A stretch of DNA of 33,309 nucleotides from Eubacteriaceae bacterium (GTDB lineage: Bacteria; Bacillota; Clostridia; Peptostreptococcales; Anaerovoracaceae). Below the pieces are notes generated by a model. The model was not told the DNA's origin. It was given only the letters and a program-made list of their open reading frames with translations, and did not search any database. Position 1 is the first letter of the stretch. Each line of letters opens with the position of its first letter. Made by a program: the position numbers and the translations under genes. Where the stretch lies: positions 124,483 to 157,791 of the forward strand of contig CABIWW010000006.1 in NCBI GenBank assembly GCA_902362435.1, read 5' to 3'. Shown piece after piece: positions 15,689 to 24,638 of this stretch.

Positions 15689-17365
15689 ATGACTACGATA
15701 ATAAAAAATGCCGATATATATACTTCCGATGAAAAAAATCCCAGAGCGAACTGCATAGTTTTCAGCGGGAAAAAAATAGATTTCGTCGGTGATGAGGCGG
15801 ATCTGGATATGGAAAAATATGCAGATGCCGATATCCATGACATCGGCGGAAAATGCCTGATGCCTGGTTTCATAGACAGCCATGTGCATCCCGGCTGGAT
15901 CACCAAGAGTCTGTGGCACGTGAGACTGCCGTGGACAGAGGACGTCGATGAACTGCTGGCATTTGTGAAGAAGTTCGGAGAAGAACACCCGAAATCAGAA
16001 TATCCGTTCATATACTTCGAGTATTACCCTACATCCATGTTCGACGAGCACGGCCCGACAAAAGAGCTGCTGGACACAGCAATCAGCGACAGACCTGTGC
16101 TCTGCCAGGATTTCGGCGAGCATCTCTGCTGGATAAACACGAAGATGCTGGAACTCCTTGGAGTGGATAAAAACACGCCCGACCCGGGGCCTCTCGAGAC
16201 ATTCGCAAGAGACGAAGACGGCAATCCGACAGGCTGGGTAAGGGAAATGGCATGGATGAAGTTTGCCGACAACATGTTCAGCGCTCTCGACTGGGCACCG
16301 CCGGAAACGATAACGCCTGATACGATCAAAGAGTTCTTTGATTTCATGGAGGACAGCGGCATCACGGCGATGGCAGACGGATTCATAGAAAACGACGATC
16401 AGATCAGATCCATATACGAGCTCGATAAAGCAGGAAGGCTCAACGCATACTACGACGGCATGGTGAGGTTCTGGAGCTATGAGGATCTGCCTGAAAAGAT
16501 CGCAAAACTGAGAGAATATCAGAAACTTTACACGACAGACCACATAAAAGTCAACACGATGAAGCTGTTCCTCGACGGGACCAACGAAAGCGGCAACTCC
16601 GCATCTTTGCATGAGCACATCAACGATCCCGGCAACTACGGCGAGATCATGATGGAGACCGACGAGCTGACGAAGTGCTTCCTGCTCTGCAACAGGGAAG
16701 GCCTGGATCTGCACATCCACATGGTGGGAGACAGAGCGTTCAGGGTAGGCTGCGATGCTGTCGAAGCTGCAAAGGCGCAGGCTGCGGCAGCCGGAGAGCC
16801 ATGGGTCTGCCAGCCGGTATTCGCGCACTGCGAGGTTGTCGATCCGTCGGATATGGGACGCCCGGCAGAGCTCGGCATAGACATCAACTGGTCGTGTCAC
16901 TGGTCGGGAGGATATTTCGGCGAAGAAGCGATGAACTACTACACTGAGGAAAAGTGGAGAAGGATGTATCAGTTCAATCCGATGATCGAAAGCGGTGCGA
17001 TGCTTGCATTTTCAAGCGACGTTGTGACGGGCTACGAGATGCACAGAGCATATCCGTTCTTCGGTATCCAGGTCGCAGCGACAAGAGTCGATCCTGAGTT
17101 CCCGCTCGATCCTGACAAGTACCCTGGATCAGTCAGACCTGACGAATCGGCGAAGCTGAGCCTGCCGGTGCTGTTCAAAGGCTACACGATAAACAGCGCA
17201 AAGCAGATCCACTGGGAGAAGATCATGGGATCACTTGAAAAAGGCAAGCTCGCGAACATGATCATCACAGACAAAGACATGTTCAAGACACCGCCAGGCG
17301 AGATAAAGGACATCGTGACAGAAACCGTGATATTTGACGGAAAGGTCATCAAAGGTACGCTATGA
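15689..17365 (+). CDS. YtcJ-like metal-dependent amidohydrolase
   Basis: A 558-residue TIM-barrel hydrolase of the amidohydrolase family 3 type. It has DSHVHPGW (metal ligands H65 and H67), the HIHMVGDRAF strand, a further histidine in FAHCEVV, and SSDVVTGYEMH near the C-terminal part. Relatives hydrolyse cyclic amides or N-formyl/N-acyl compounds; the exact substrate cannot be read from sequence. GGAGG precedes the ATG. Its stop overlaps the DUF3237 start by an ATGA. Together with the APC permease it looks like an uptake and hydrolysis pathway for an amide or amino acid derivative. Confidence 0.85.
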   Translation: MTTIIKNADIYTSDEKNPRANCIVFSGKKIDFVGDEADLDMEKYADADIHDIGGKCLMPGFIDSHVHPGWITKSLWHVRLPWTEDVDELLAFVKKFGEEHPKSEYPFIYFEYYPTSMFDEHGPTKELLDTAISDRPVLCQDFGEHLCWINTKMLELLGVDKNTPDPGPLETFARDEDGNPTGWVREMAWMKFADNMFSALDWAPPETITPDTIKEFFDFMEDSGITAMADGFIENDDQIRSIYELDKAGRLNAYYDGMVRFWSYEDLPEKIAKLREYQKLYTTDHIKVNTMKLFLDGTNESGNSASLHEHINDPGNYGEIMMETDELTKCFLLCNREGLDLHIHMVGDRAFRVGCDAVEAAKAQAAAAGEPWVCQPVFAHCEVVDPSDMGRPAELGIDINWSCHWSGGYFGEEAMNYYTEEKWRRMYQFNPMIESGAMLAFSSDVVTGYEMHRAYPFFGIQVAATRVDPEFPLDPDKYPGSVRPDESAKLSLPVLFKGYTINSAKQIHWEKIMGSLEKGKLANMIITDKDMFKTPPGEIKDIVTETVIFDGKVIKGTL

Positions 17366-17811
17366 ATATGAAGAAGATATTCGATATAAAGATAGAGCAG
17401 TCGGATGACATAGAGCTCAAAGGTACCTCGGAGGGCGATCTGCTGGTGTCCGTCAACAGCGGAGGACAGTTTGCGGGAGAACGCCTGAGCGGCAGAGTAA
17501 TGCCGGTCGGATGCAGCACATCATATTCGCCGGAAAGCGGCCTGAACAGGATATACGAATCCGTGCTGCTGGAGACGGACGACGGGGCGCACATCTTCAT
17601 GAAGATAGACGCGTATCTGCAGCTGCCGCAGGAGCTCGAAGACAGATTCCTCGCGGGTGAAGCGGTGCCGGCAGAGGAGTATTATTACAAAGGCTCGGTC
17701 TGCTTCAATGCCGGAGACAGCCGCTGCAAATGGCTTGAGAACAGGGTCTTCATGTGCGACGGCATCATAGAAGACTGGAGCTCACTGCGTTTCGCGGTAT
17801 ATGAGGTGTAA
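17362..17811 (+). CDS. DUF3237 family protein
   Basis: A 149-residue protein with the DUF3237 pattern: GGQFAGERLSGRVMPVG near residue 33, LLETDDGAHIFMKIDA near 70, and a C-terminal KWLENRVFMCDG. The family is predicted to form a small beta-barrel, with members beside catabolic genes; I know of no firm activity. Start overlaps the amidohydrolase stop (ATGA), so translation is coupled. It is probably the last gene of the cluster. Confidence 0.85.
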   Translation: MNMKKIFDIKIEQSDDIELKGTSEGDLLVSVNSGGQFAGERLSGRVMPVGCSTSYSPESGLNRIYESVLLETDDGAHIFMKIDAYLQLPQELEDRFLAGEAVPAEEYYYKGSVCFNAGDSRCKWLENRVFMCDGIIEDWSSLRFAVYEV

Positions 17812-17879
17812 AAGCCGGAGCCTGTGGAGGTCCGCAGGTCATGAAAAACAGAAACAGCACAACCAGTAATAAAAGCAGG

Positions 17880-17923
17880 AAGCTGCCGGAAAGATCATGA
17901 GAATGGTCAGCCGGCAGCTTTTT
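17880..17923 (+). terminator. Intrinsic terminator of the catabolic cluster
   Basis: AAGCTGCCGG (17880-17889) pairs with CCGGCAGCTT (17911-17920), followed by TTT. An inner stem, GATCA with TGGTC, lengthens the structure. Confidence 0.85.
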
Positions 17924-18041
17924 GTGTAAAATCCATGTAAAAAATATTAGATATAGAAAATTTTCTCAAAAACTACAAATATGAAAGCCGGTTTCATGGT
18001 ACGATAGTAAATAAAAATGATGAAGTCAGTAAAGAGGAAAG

Positions 18042-19487
18042 ATGGATAAATACGGCAAACTAGTTTCAAATACGATGCTTCTGAGCATAGGCTCGTTTGG
18101 TTCGAAGCTGCTGGTTTTCTTCATGGTGAGATTCTATACAGGATACCTCACTCCGGCAGATTACGGAACGGCGGATCTGATAACGCAGACGGCGACGCTG
18201 CTGATACCGCTAGTGACGCTGGGGATCACGGAAAGCGTGTTCAGATTCGCAGTCAACGTGTCCTCCGGAAGCAGGCGGAGAGTTTTCTCGGCAGGCCTTT
18301 ACATCATCACAGGCGGATGCATGATAATGGTGATGTTCGCTCCGCTCATGGCTCATGTAAAGACGCTGGGTGCCTATACGGCGATGATATTCTGTTATGT
18401 GGCGGCTTCTTCGTATCACAGCCTCTGTGCACAGTACGTGCGCGCACTGCAGAAAGTAAGGCTTTACGCGGTTCAGGGACTCATCAACACGATGCTGGTG
18501 ATCGTGCTGAACATACTGTTCCTTGCGGTTTTCGACATGGGGATACAGGGATACGTGATGTCAGTGATAATCGCAGACGTGGCGGTGACGGTCATACTGA
18601 TATTCAGAGAAAAACTGTGGCGGCATCTGGTGGTCCGCACGGGAAACATCCTGGTCAAAAAGATGCTTCTGTACAGCGTGCCGCTGATCCCTACGACGAT
18701 GTTCTGGTGGATCATGAGCGTTTCGGACAGATATATGATAAACTATTTCATAGGTGCGGCGGCGAACGGAATATATGCCGTGGCGTACAAGATACCGACG
18801 ATACTGTCGATACTCTCCGGAGTGTTCATGGAGGCGTGGAACATATCGGCGATCTCAGAGACACAGAGCGGCGAGTATGCGCACGGGCGGTTCTTTACAA
18901 AAGTATGGGGCTCGTTCATCTCAGTGATGTTCATCTCAGCGTCGTTCATAACGGCGGCATCACCGGTGCTGATAAGCCTGCTGGCGGACGAGGAGTACTA
19001 CATCGCATGGCAGTACATGCCTGAGCTCGCGCTGGCGATAGTCTTCACGGCATTCTCGTCGTTTATGGGGAGCGTTTATGTCGTAAAGAAAAAGAGTGTG
19101 CTGTCGTTTGCGACGTCTGTTGCAGGCGCAGCAGTCAACATCGTGCTCAACCTGGTGCTGATACCGTCTCCGATGGGAGTATGGGGTGCGGCAACGGCAA
19201 CGCTGGTGAGCTGTGCAGTAGTATTTGCAATAAGGGCTGCAGATGTGAGAAAATATATATCTATGGATATGCATACGGGAAGCATAATACTCAGTCTGCT
19301 GGTGGCAGGCGTACAGATCGTGCTCACACTGATGATCGCGGAAAGCACGCCGGTATACTGGCTGGCGCAGACTGTATCATTTGCCCTGATGATATTTATA
19401 AACAGGAAAACGCTGAGACAGGGAATCGAAAAGTTCGCTGAATTATATGGAAAAAGAAAGTTAAGGTGTAAAAATAATGATAAATAA
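18042..19487 (+). CDS. Lipid-linked oligosaccharide flippase (polysaccharide biosynthesis protein)
   Basis: A 481-residue MOP-superfamily membrane protein of the RfbX/Wzx type. It begins LVSNTMLLSIGSFGSKLLVFFMVRFYTGYLTPADYGTADLI, typical of such flippases. About 14 hydrophobic segments follow, ending in a basic tail RKLRCKN. Such proteins move lipid-linked sugar units across the membrane. No glycosyltransferases lie nearby, so it is a lone copy. AGAGGAAAG precedes the ATG. Its end overlaps the DUF368 gene by 11 bases, and both work on polyprenyl-linked carriers, so the pairing is sensible. Confidence 0.88.
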   Translation: MDKYGKLVSNTMLLSIGSFGSKLLVFFMVRFYTGYLTPADYGTADLITQTATLLIPLVTLGITESVFRFAVNVSSGSRRRVFSAGLYIITGGCMIMVMFAPLMAHVKTLGAYTAMIFCYVAASSYHSLCAQYVRALQKVRLYAVQGLINTMLVIVLNILFLAVFDMGIQGYVMSVIIADVAVTVILIFREKLWRHLVVRTGNILVKKMLLYSVPLIPTTMFWWIMSVSDRYMINYFIGAAANGIYAVAYKIPTILSILSGVFMEAWNISAISETQSGEYAHGRFFTKVWGSFISVMFISASFITAASPVLISLLADEEYYIAWQYMPELALAIVFTAFSSFMGSVYVVKKKSVLSFATSVAGAAVNIVLNLVLIPSPMGVWGAATATLVSCAVVFAIRAADVRKYISMDMHTGSIILSLLVAGVQIVLTLMIAESTPVYWLAQTVSFALMIFINRKTLRQGIEKFAELYGKRKLRCKNNDK

Positions 19488-20559
19488 TATGATAAACGGG
19501 TTCTGCATGGCCATTGCGGACAGTGTTCCGGGAGTATCCGGCGGAACTATAGCATATATAATGGGTTTTTATCAGAAACTGGTGGATTCGGTCCACGATC
19601 TGTTCGGAAAAGACAGGGAAAAGCGAAATGTTGCAGCCAGATATCTGATAAAGCTCGGCATCGGATGGGCTGTCGGATTTCTGTCTGCTATGCTGGTGCT
19701 GGCAGCCATGTTCGCAAAAAACATATATTTCATGAGCTCTCTGTTCCTGGGACTCAGCATCGCGGCGCTGCCGTTCATAATCCATTCAGAGCGAAAAGTA
19801 ATAGCAGGAAAATATCTCAATATCGTGTATACGTTCCTGGGCTTTGCGATCGTTGCAGGACTCACACTGCTTAAAAACAGCGGGCATATCGGACTGTCGG
19901 TGAATTTTCATGATGCCGGCGCCGTGGATCTGATATATGTGTTCATCGCCGGTGTGATCGCTGTAACGGCGATGATACTTCCGGGGATCTCAGGGTCTAC
20001 TATGCTGCTGATAATGGGAGTTTATCTGCAGGCTGTGGAGGGCATACATGAAGTGCTGACGCTGGATTTCTCTTCCCTGCCTTCGATGATATGCCTGGCG
20101 GCCGGTATACTTTTCGGTATCATCTTCTCGATGAACCTGATAAGCAGAGCGTTCAAAAGGTTCAGATGCCAGATGGTATACCTGATAATCGGGCTGCTGA
20201 TCGGATCGTTTGTTGCCATCGTATACGGACCTACGACGCTTCCGGAACCGCTTCCGGTCCTCGATATGTCGAACTTCAGTATCGCAGGGCTTGTGCTGGG
20301 AGCAGCCATACTGCTTGCATTTGAGATACTCACGGGTATGAAAAAGAAAAAAATGGAGCAGGGCGAGCAGCCTGTGCAGGAAGTGCAGAATACACAGAAC
20401 GCCGGCGCAGAACAGTATGAGCAGAATGGGTATACAGGGAGTGGCCCTCAGAGCAGACGCGTCGAAAACGGTGAAAACGGTGTGCGCCGTGAACCGTTCG
20501 GGCGTGCCGGCTGCCCGGGACATACAGGTAAAGGCGCAGCGCGGGAGGAAGAACGATGA
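19477..20559 (+). CDS. DUF368 undecaprenyl phosphate transporter
   Basis: A 360-residue membrane protein of the DUF368 family, which recent work identifies as translocases that recycle undecaprenyl phosphate (PopT type). The family repeats MAIADSVPGVSGGTIAYIMGFYQK (N-terminal half) and MILPGISGSTMLLIMGVYLQAVEG (C-terminal half) are both clear. After the last membrane segment there is an unusual hydrophilic tail, residues ~288-360, rich in Q, G, N and R and poor in hydrophobics. It lies behind a flippase gene and in front of an MBL hydrolase, with overlaps on both sides. Confidence 0.88.
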   Translation: MINNMINGFCMAIADSVPGVSGGTIAYIMGFYQKLVDSVHDLFGKDREKRNVAARYLIKLGIGWAVGFLSAMLVLAAMFAKNIYFMSSLFLGLSIAALPFIIHSERKVIAGKYLNIVYTFLGFAIVAGLTLLKNSGHIGLSVNFHDAGAVDLIYVFIAGVIAVTAMILPGISGSTMLLIMGVYLQAVEGIHEVLTLDFSSLPSMICLAAGILFGIIFSMNLISRAFKRFRCQMVYLIIGLLIGSFVAIVYGPTTLPEPLPVLDMSNFSIAGLVLGAAILLAFEILTGMKKKKMEQGEQPVQEVQNTQNAGAEQYEQNGYTGSGPQSRRVENGENGVRREPFGRAGCPGHTGKGAAREEER

Positions 20560-21338
20560 ACGGGCTGAGGATCTATTCGCTGAGGAATGCGGGAGTATAT
20601 GTCGAGGCCGGCGGCAAGGGAGCGATGGTCGACGGACTGAACAGGCCGACTTCACATTTTGACGGAGTCACTGATGATGATTTTGCATCCATGATGACAA
20701 AGAACAGTTTTATCGAGAACTGTTCTTTTCTGCTGTACACGCATGCTCACCTGGATCACTTCGATGTGGAGAAAAATATAAAGTACATATCAGAGAAAAA
20801 GCCCGAAGCTGTTTTCCTGCCGTTTTCGGAAGATGCCAGTTACAGGAGACTGAGCGAGTGCGCTGTGCAAAACGGCACAGAGCTGGTTTCTCCGGTGTTC
20901 GGTCGTGATTCCGGCGGTATGGTAAAGTCTGGAGACGTCGCACTGAGATTTTTTGCGGCGGGACATACGGGAAGGCAGTTCGCGGATACGCCGCATTACT
21001 GTCTGCTGCTTGAGATCGGCGGATACAGTATATTCGTAAGCGGCGATGTGGATCATATGAGCAGTGGATGGCATCCTCCGGTACTTCGGAATCAGGTGGA
21101 TATCGCATTCGTCAGTCCGTTTTTCATAAATCAGGAGATCGGCAGGGAATTCATAGCTGAGATGTCGCCTGAAAAACTGTTTGTATATCATCTTCCTCCG
21201 GAAGAGCTTGATGAATTCAGGATGCGAAAGCAGGCGGAGACAGATTTTATAAAATACCGCAGGCAGCTGGAAAAATACGGCGCAGAGCTTGTGAGCAGCC
21301 CCATGGAGCTGATATTTGAAGCGGAGAAGAGAAGTTAG
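20556..21338 (+). CDS. MBL-fold metallo-hydrolase
   Basis: A 260-residue protein with the metallo-beta-lactamase core: YTHAHLDHFD (HxHxDH), a later histidine in AAGHTGRQF, and SGDVDH. These residues bind a dinuclear metal site. It resembles small Zn-dependent hydrolases or beta-lactamase-fold exonucleases/phosphodiesterases; the substrate is not identifiable. The start overlaps the DUF368 stop (ATGA), and there are no obvious export signals. Confidence 0.85.
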   Translation: MNGLRIYSLRNAGVYVEAGGKGAMVDGLNRPTSHFDGVTDDDFASMMTKNSFIENCSFLLYTHAHLDHFDVEKNIKYISEKKPEAVFLPFSEDASYRRLSECAVQNGTELVSPVFGRDSGGMVKSGDVALRFFAAGHTGRQFADTPHYCLLLEIGGYSIFVSGDVDHMSSGWHPPVLRNQVDIAFVSPFFINQEIGREFIAEMSPEKLFVYHLPPEELDEFRMRKQAETDFIKYRRQLEKYGAELVSSPMELIFEAEKRS

Positions 21339-21451
21339 ATAAAAAGTGCAATGTGTGATTTTATGCAGAGCTTATATCTTATGCAAAACTGCAGGCTTTC
21401 GGCCCTTGATCGTTTATGGGTGCCAGCCTGTGTTTTTTTGCATTTTTGACG

Positions 21452-21483
21452 GAACATACGTTTGCAATGTTGAACTTGTGTTC
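21452..21483. promoter_or_regulatory. Two LexA-type SOS boxes at the radical SAM operon promoter
   Basis: GAACATACGTTT (21452-21463) fits the Bacillus-type SOS box core GAAC-RNRY-GTTY. GAACTTGTGTTC (21472-21483) is a perfect GAAC-N4-GTTC palindrome that covers the -35 box. Their centres are 20 bases apart, close to two helical turns. Confidence 0.6.
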
Positions 21484-21498
21484 GTGCGGTGATAAAAT
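21470..21498 (+). promoter_or_regulatory. Promoter of the radical SAM / DUF4130 operon
   Basis: TTGAAC (21470-21475) and TAAAAT (21493-21498) are 17 bases apart. The -35 overlaps the second SOS box, so LexA binding would block it. Confidence 0.65.
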
Positions 21499-21533
21499 AA
21501 AAAGACCTAAAAAATATGTCATGGAGGCGTGGA

Positions 21534-23078
21534 ATGCAGGAAATAATGGAAAAGCTGAAAATACTGGCGGACAGTGCCAAATACGATGTGTCGTGTTCCA
21601 GCAGCGGAGCAGGGCGAAGAAATGACGGCAGGATAGGCAGTGCGCATGCTGCCGGCATATGTCACACGTGGGGCGCAGACGGCAGGTGCATATCGCTGCT
21701 GAAAGTGCTGTTTACAAATAAATGTGTTTACGATTGTGAATATTGTATCAACCGCAGGACGAATGACTTGCCCAGAGCCTCTTTCGAGCCGGACGAGCTG
21801 GCGCGTCTGACGATCGAATTCTACAGACGTAATTATATAGAAGGCCTTTTTCTCAGTTCAGCGGTGGAGGTGTCCCCGGACCATACGGCGGAGCGTATAC
21901 TGGAGTCGCTGGAGATACTGAGATACAGATATGGCTTTGCCGGATATATACATGCGAAGATAATACCGGGGGTCTCGTCTGACATACTGCACAGGATAGG
22001 TCTTGTAGCGGACAGGCTGAGCGTTAATATAGAGATGCCGACATCGAGAAGCCTGGAGATGTTTGCTCCGCAGAAAAAGGCGAAGCAGATATTCGCGCCG
22101 ATGCGTCAGATAACGAACTCCCTGATAGAACGGAACGCCCTGGTCGGGCCAGGGACGATGTTCAAGGGGCAGCAGCTTAACACAGCAGAAAATTATCTGG
22201 GGGATCCGGCCGGCAGGAGTACCGAGGTGCCGGATCTAAGTGCAGTGAAGGTGCTCGGCAGCAGCACCGGGAAGGCTTCGCACGGCAGTACGGTGAAGAC
22301 GGCAGGAAATCGCTCTGGAAAAAACGGCAGTCGTGGCGGCAGCTTTGATATGCCTGCACAGGCTGCGGACGGAAGATATGCCGTGCCGTCGGAGCGGCGC
22401 GGTAAATCGGATCATACTTTTGCGCCGGCAGGGCAGACCACGCAGATGATAATCGGAGCAGGAGGGGAGACTGACCAGAGCATACTGACCACGAGTGAAA
22501 ATCTGTACCGTACATTCAAGATGAAGAGAGTCTATTATTCGGCGTATATACCTGTCATGGATTCTCCGATCCTTCCTGACAGAAATACTGCCCCGCCTCT
22601 TGCCAGGGAGCATCGTATATACCAGGCAGACTGGCTGCTGAGATTTTATGGATTTACGGTGAGCGAACTGTTCAATGAAGAGAATGCGAACCTCGATCCG
22701 GATCTCGATCCCAAAGTCACATGGGCTCTCAGGAATCTGGAGGAGTTTCCTGTCGAGATCAACAGGGCTTCATACGAGATGCTGATGCGCATACCGGGGA
22801 TCGGCTCGGTCTCGGCGCGCCGTATAATCAGGCAGCGGAAGCTGTCGCCTGTAAAATTCGATGATCTCAAAAAGATGGGAGTCGTGCTGAAACGGGCGAA
22901 ATATTTTCTCACATGTTCGGGCCGATATTACGGAGAGAGGCGATTCGAGCAGGAGACTATAAGAAATTCGATTCTTCAGATGGAAAACGGCCTCCAGCTT
23001 TCCATGTTCGACAACAGCTGGAACAGGCTGGAAGAGGGAGCGCGTCAGGAAAAGCTTGCGTCAGCAGGGGTGATATGA
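21534..23078 (+). CDS. Putative DNA modification/repair radical SAM protein
   Basis: A 514-residue radical SAM enzyme of the family linked to uracil-DNA glycosylase-like genes. The [4Fe-4S] ligands are C64, C68 and C71 in TNKCVYDCEYCINR. Family segments FAPQKKAKQIFAPMRQI and FAPAGQTTQMIIGA flank the barrel. A helix-hairpin-helix (MRIPGIGSVSARRIIRQRK) near residues 400-430 suggests DNA binding. An unusual S/G/K-rich stretch at residues ~212-292 interrupts the conserved region. I chose the ATG at 21534 because GGAGGCGTGGA precedes it. Its stop overlaps the DUF4130 start. Confidence 0.88.
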   Translation: MQEIMEKLKILADSAKYDVSCSSSGAGRRNDGRIGSAHAAGICHTWGADGRCISLLKVLFTNKCVYDCEYCINRRTNDLPRASFEPDELARLTIEFYRRNYIEGLFLSSAVEVSPDHTAERILESLEILRYRYGFAGYIHAKIIPGVSSDILHRIGLVADRLSVNIEMPTSRSLEMFAPQKKAKQIFAPMRQITNSLIERNALVGPGTMFKGQQLNTAENYLGDPAGRSTEVPDLSAVKVLGSSTGKASHGSTVKTAGNRSGKNGSRGGSFDMPAQAADGRYAVPSERRGKSDHTFAPAGQTTQMIIGAGGETDQSILTTSENLYRTFKMKRVYYSAYIPVMDSPILPDRNTAPPLAREHRIYQADWLLRFYGFTVSELFNEENANLDPDLDPKVTWALRNLEEFPVEINRASYEMLMRIPGIGSVSARRIIRQRKLSPVKFDDLKKMGVVLKRAKYFLTCSGRYYGERRFEQETIRNSILQMENGLQLSMFDNSWNRLEEGARQEKLASAGVI

Positions 23079-23821
23079 GTATGATAGATTATCTTTATGA
23101 CGGGACCTTTGAAGGACTGCTCACGTGTATATATGAGAATTACTATACGGAAAAGGCGTCGGGTATATTCAGGGAAGAAGCATATCAGTCGAATCTGCTT
23201 GGCGGATGCATGGAAGTAAAAACAGACCCGCAGAAAGCGATAACTGTTTATGAGGCGATCGAAAAGAAGATTTCTTCATATGATCTCAGGCGTATCTACA
23301 AGGTTTTCCTTTCTAGTGACGAATACAAGGAGACCAAGATACTGCGTTATATAATACTGGGGTTCAGGACGGGCGGCAGGATCTCGCTGATGCACAGTGA
23401 TCCGGTCGTATTTGACATACAGTCGATAGAAAAAAAGGTGAATGTGGAGCGCGAAAGGATGATGCAATTCGTGCGTTTTTCCGTAATGGAAAACGATGTG
23501 CTGTATGCGGAGGTGGAGCCGGATAATGACGTGCTGGAGCTCATCGCAGGTCATTTCTGCGACAGGTATAAAAACGATCCGTTCATCATACATGATGTCA
23601 GACGAAGCAAGGCGCTTATCTCATATCAGCGAAGGTGGTACATTTCGAATTTTGACGGTTCCGATATCCCGGGCATTTCAGCTGATGAAGAGAAAATACG
23701 CGCGCTGTGGCGTGACTATTTCAGGAATATAGCGATAAAGGAGCGCACCAATCCGAGATGCCAGAAGAATTTCATGCCTGAAAGGTACTGGAAGCACCTG
23801 ACTGAGCTGACAGGCATTTAA
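23075..23821 (+). CDS. DUF4130 putative DNA metabolism protein
   Basis: A 248-residue protein of the TIGR03915/DUF4130 family, which pairs with the radical SAM protein and in some species is fused to a uracil-DNA glycosylase domain. Recognisable parts are MIDYLYDGTFEGLLTCIYE at the start and RRSKALISYQRRWYIS, then FFRNIAIKERTNPRCQKNFMPERYWKHLTE near the end. There is no glycosylase fusion here. The ATG at 23075 overlaps the upstream stop (ATGA); a second ATG follows at 23081. Function in DNA repair is inferred from its genomic partners. Confidence 0.85.
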   Translation: MSMIDYLYDGTFEGLLTCIYENYYTEKASGIFREEAYQSNLLGGCMEVKTDPQKAITVYEAIEKKISSYDLRRIYKVFLSSDEYKETKILRYIILGFRTGGRISLMHSDPVVFDIQSIEKKVNVERERMMQFVRFSVMENDVLYAEVEPDNDVLELIAGHFCDRYKNDPFIIHDVRRSKALISYQRRWYISNFDGSDIPGISADEEKIRALWRDYFRNIAIKERTNPRCQKNFMPERYWKHLTELTGI

Positions 23822-23847
23822 TTTTCCGGGAGATTTCGATGTATGTA

Positions 23848-23876
23848 TTGAAATGTACGGCATAAAACTATATACT
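23848..23876 (+). promoter_or_regulatory. Promoter of the AIM24-like gene
   Basis: TTGAAA (23848-23853) and TATACT (23871-23876) are 17 bases apart, about 54 bases before the start codon. Confidence 0.65.
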
Positions 23877-23930
23877 TTACTTGATTAAATGTCGAAAGCG
23901 ATAATGAGATGAGAAAGGAATGGTGCTGAT

Positions 23931-24611
23931 ATGAGATATGAAATAAAAGGAGAAACTCTTCCGGTGGTTATATGTCATCTTGATCCGGGCGAACAGATGC
24001 TTACAGAAGGCGGCGGGATGTCATGGATGTCACCGAACATGCAGATGCAGACGACGAGCAGCGGAGGAGTAGGCAAGGCGCTGGGAAGGATGTTCGCAGG
24101 TGAAAAACTTTTCCAGAATATATATACGGCGCAGGGCGGTCCGGGAATGATCGCATTCGCTTCGAGTTTTCCGGGATCGATAAAAGCATTCCAGGTGTCA
24201 CCGGGAAATGAGATGATATGCCAGAAGGGTGTATTCCTTGCAGGTGAAATGGGAGTGCAGCTTTCTGTATTCCTCAATAAGAAGCTCGGTACCGGATTCT
24301 TCGGCGGAGAAGGATTTGTGATGCAGCGTCTGAGCGGTAACGGTATTTTCTTTGGTGAATTTGACGGTCATATAGTCGAGTATGCTCTGGCGGCAGGGCA
24401 GCAGATCATTGTGGACACAGGGCATCTGGCAGCCATGTCGGCGACATGCAGGATGGAGATACAGTCGGTGCCGGGCATGAAGAACAAGTTCCTCGGAGGC
24501 GAAGGACTTTTCAATACTGTAATAACCGGTCCGGGACATGTATGGCTTCAGACCATGCCACTTGCAAATGTGGCAGGTGTGCTCAGACCGTATATGCCTT
24601 CAGGAAACTAA
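23931..24611 (+). CDS. AIM24 / TIGR00266 family protein
   Basis: A 226-residue protein with repeated beta-rich segments, typical of AIM24-like proteins: VICHLDPGEQMLTEGGGMSWM, GGPGMIAFASSFPGSIKAFQV, and FFGGEGFVMQRLSGNGIFFGEFDG. The role is not established in bacteria. The weak AAAGGA site lies about 10 bases before the ATG. It stands between the DNA repair operon and the sirtuin and appears to have its own promoter. Confidence 0.85.
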   Translation: MRYEIKGETLPVVICHLDPGEQMLTEGGGMSWMSPNMQMQTTSSGGVGKALGRMFAGEKLFQNIYTAQGGPGMIAFASSFPGSIKAFQVSPGNEMICQKGVFLAGEMGVQLSVFLNKKLGTGFFGGEGFVMQRLSGNGIFFGEFDGHIVEYALAAGQQIIVDTGHLAAMSATCRMEIQSVPGMKNKFLGGEGLFNTVITGPGHVWLQTMPLANVAGVLRPYMPSGN

Positions 24612-24638
24612 AACTATACAAAGATAACGGAGGCAGTG

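Noticed and set aside
12640..15700. Sigma54 -24/-12 promoter for the catabolic cluster
   Set aside because: I looked for GG-N10-GC before the AraC and permease genes and found no convincing match; sigma-A-type promoters explain both.
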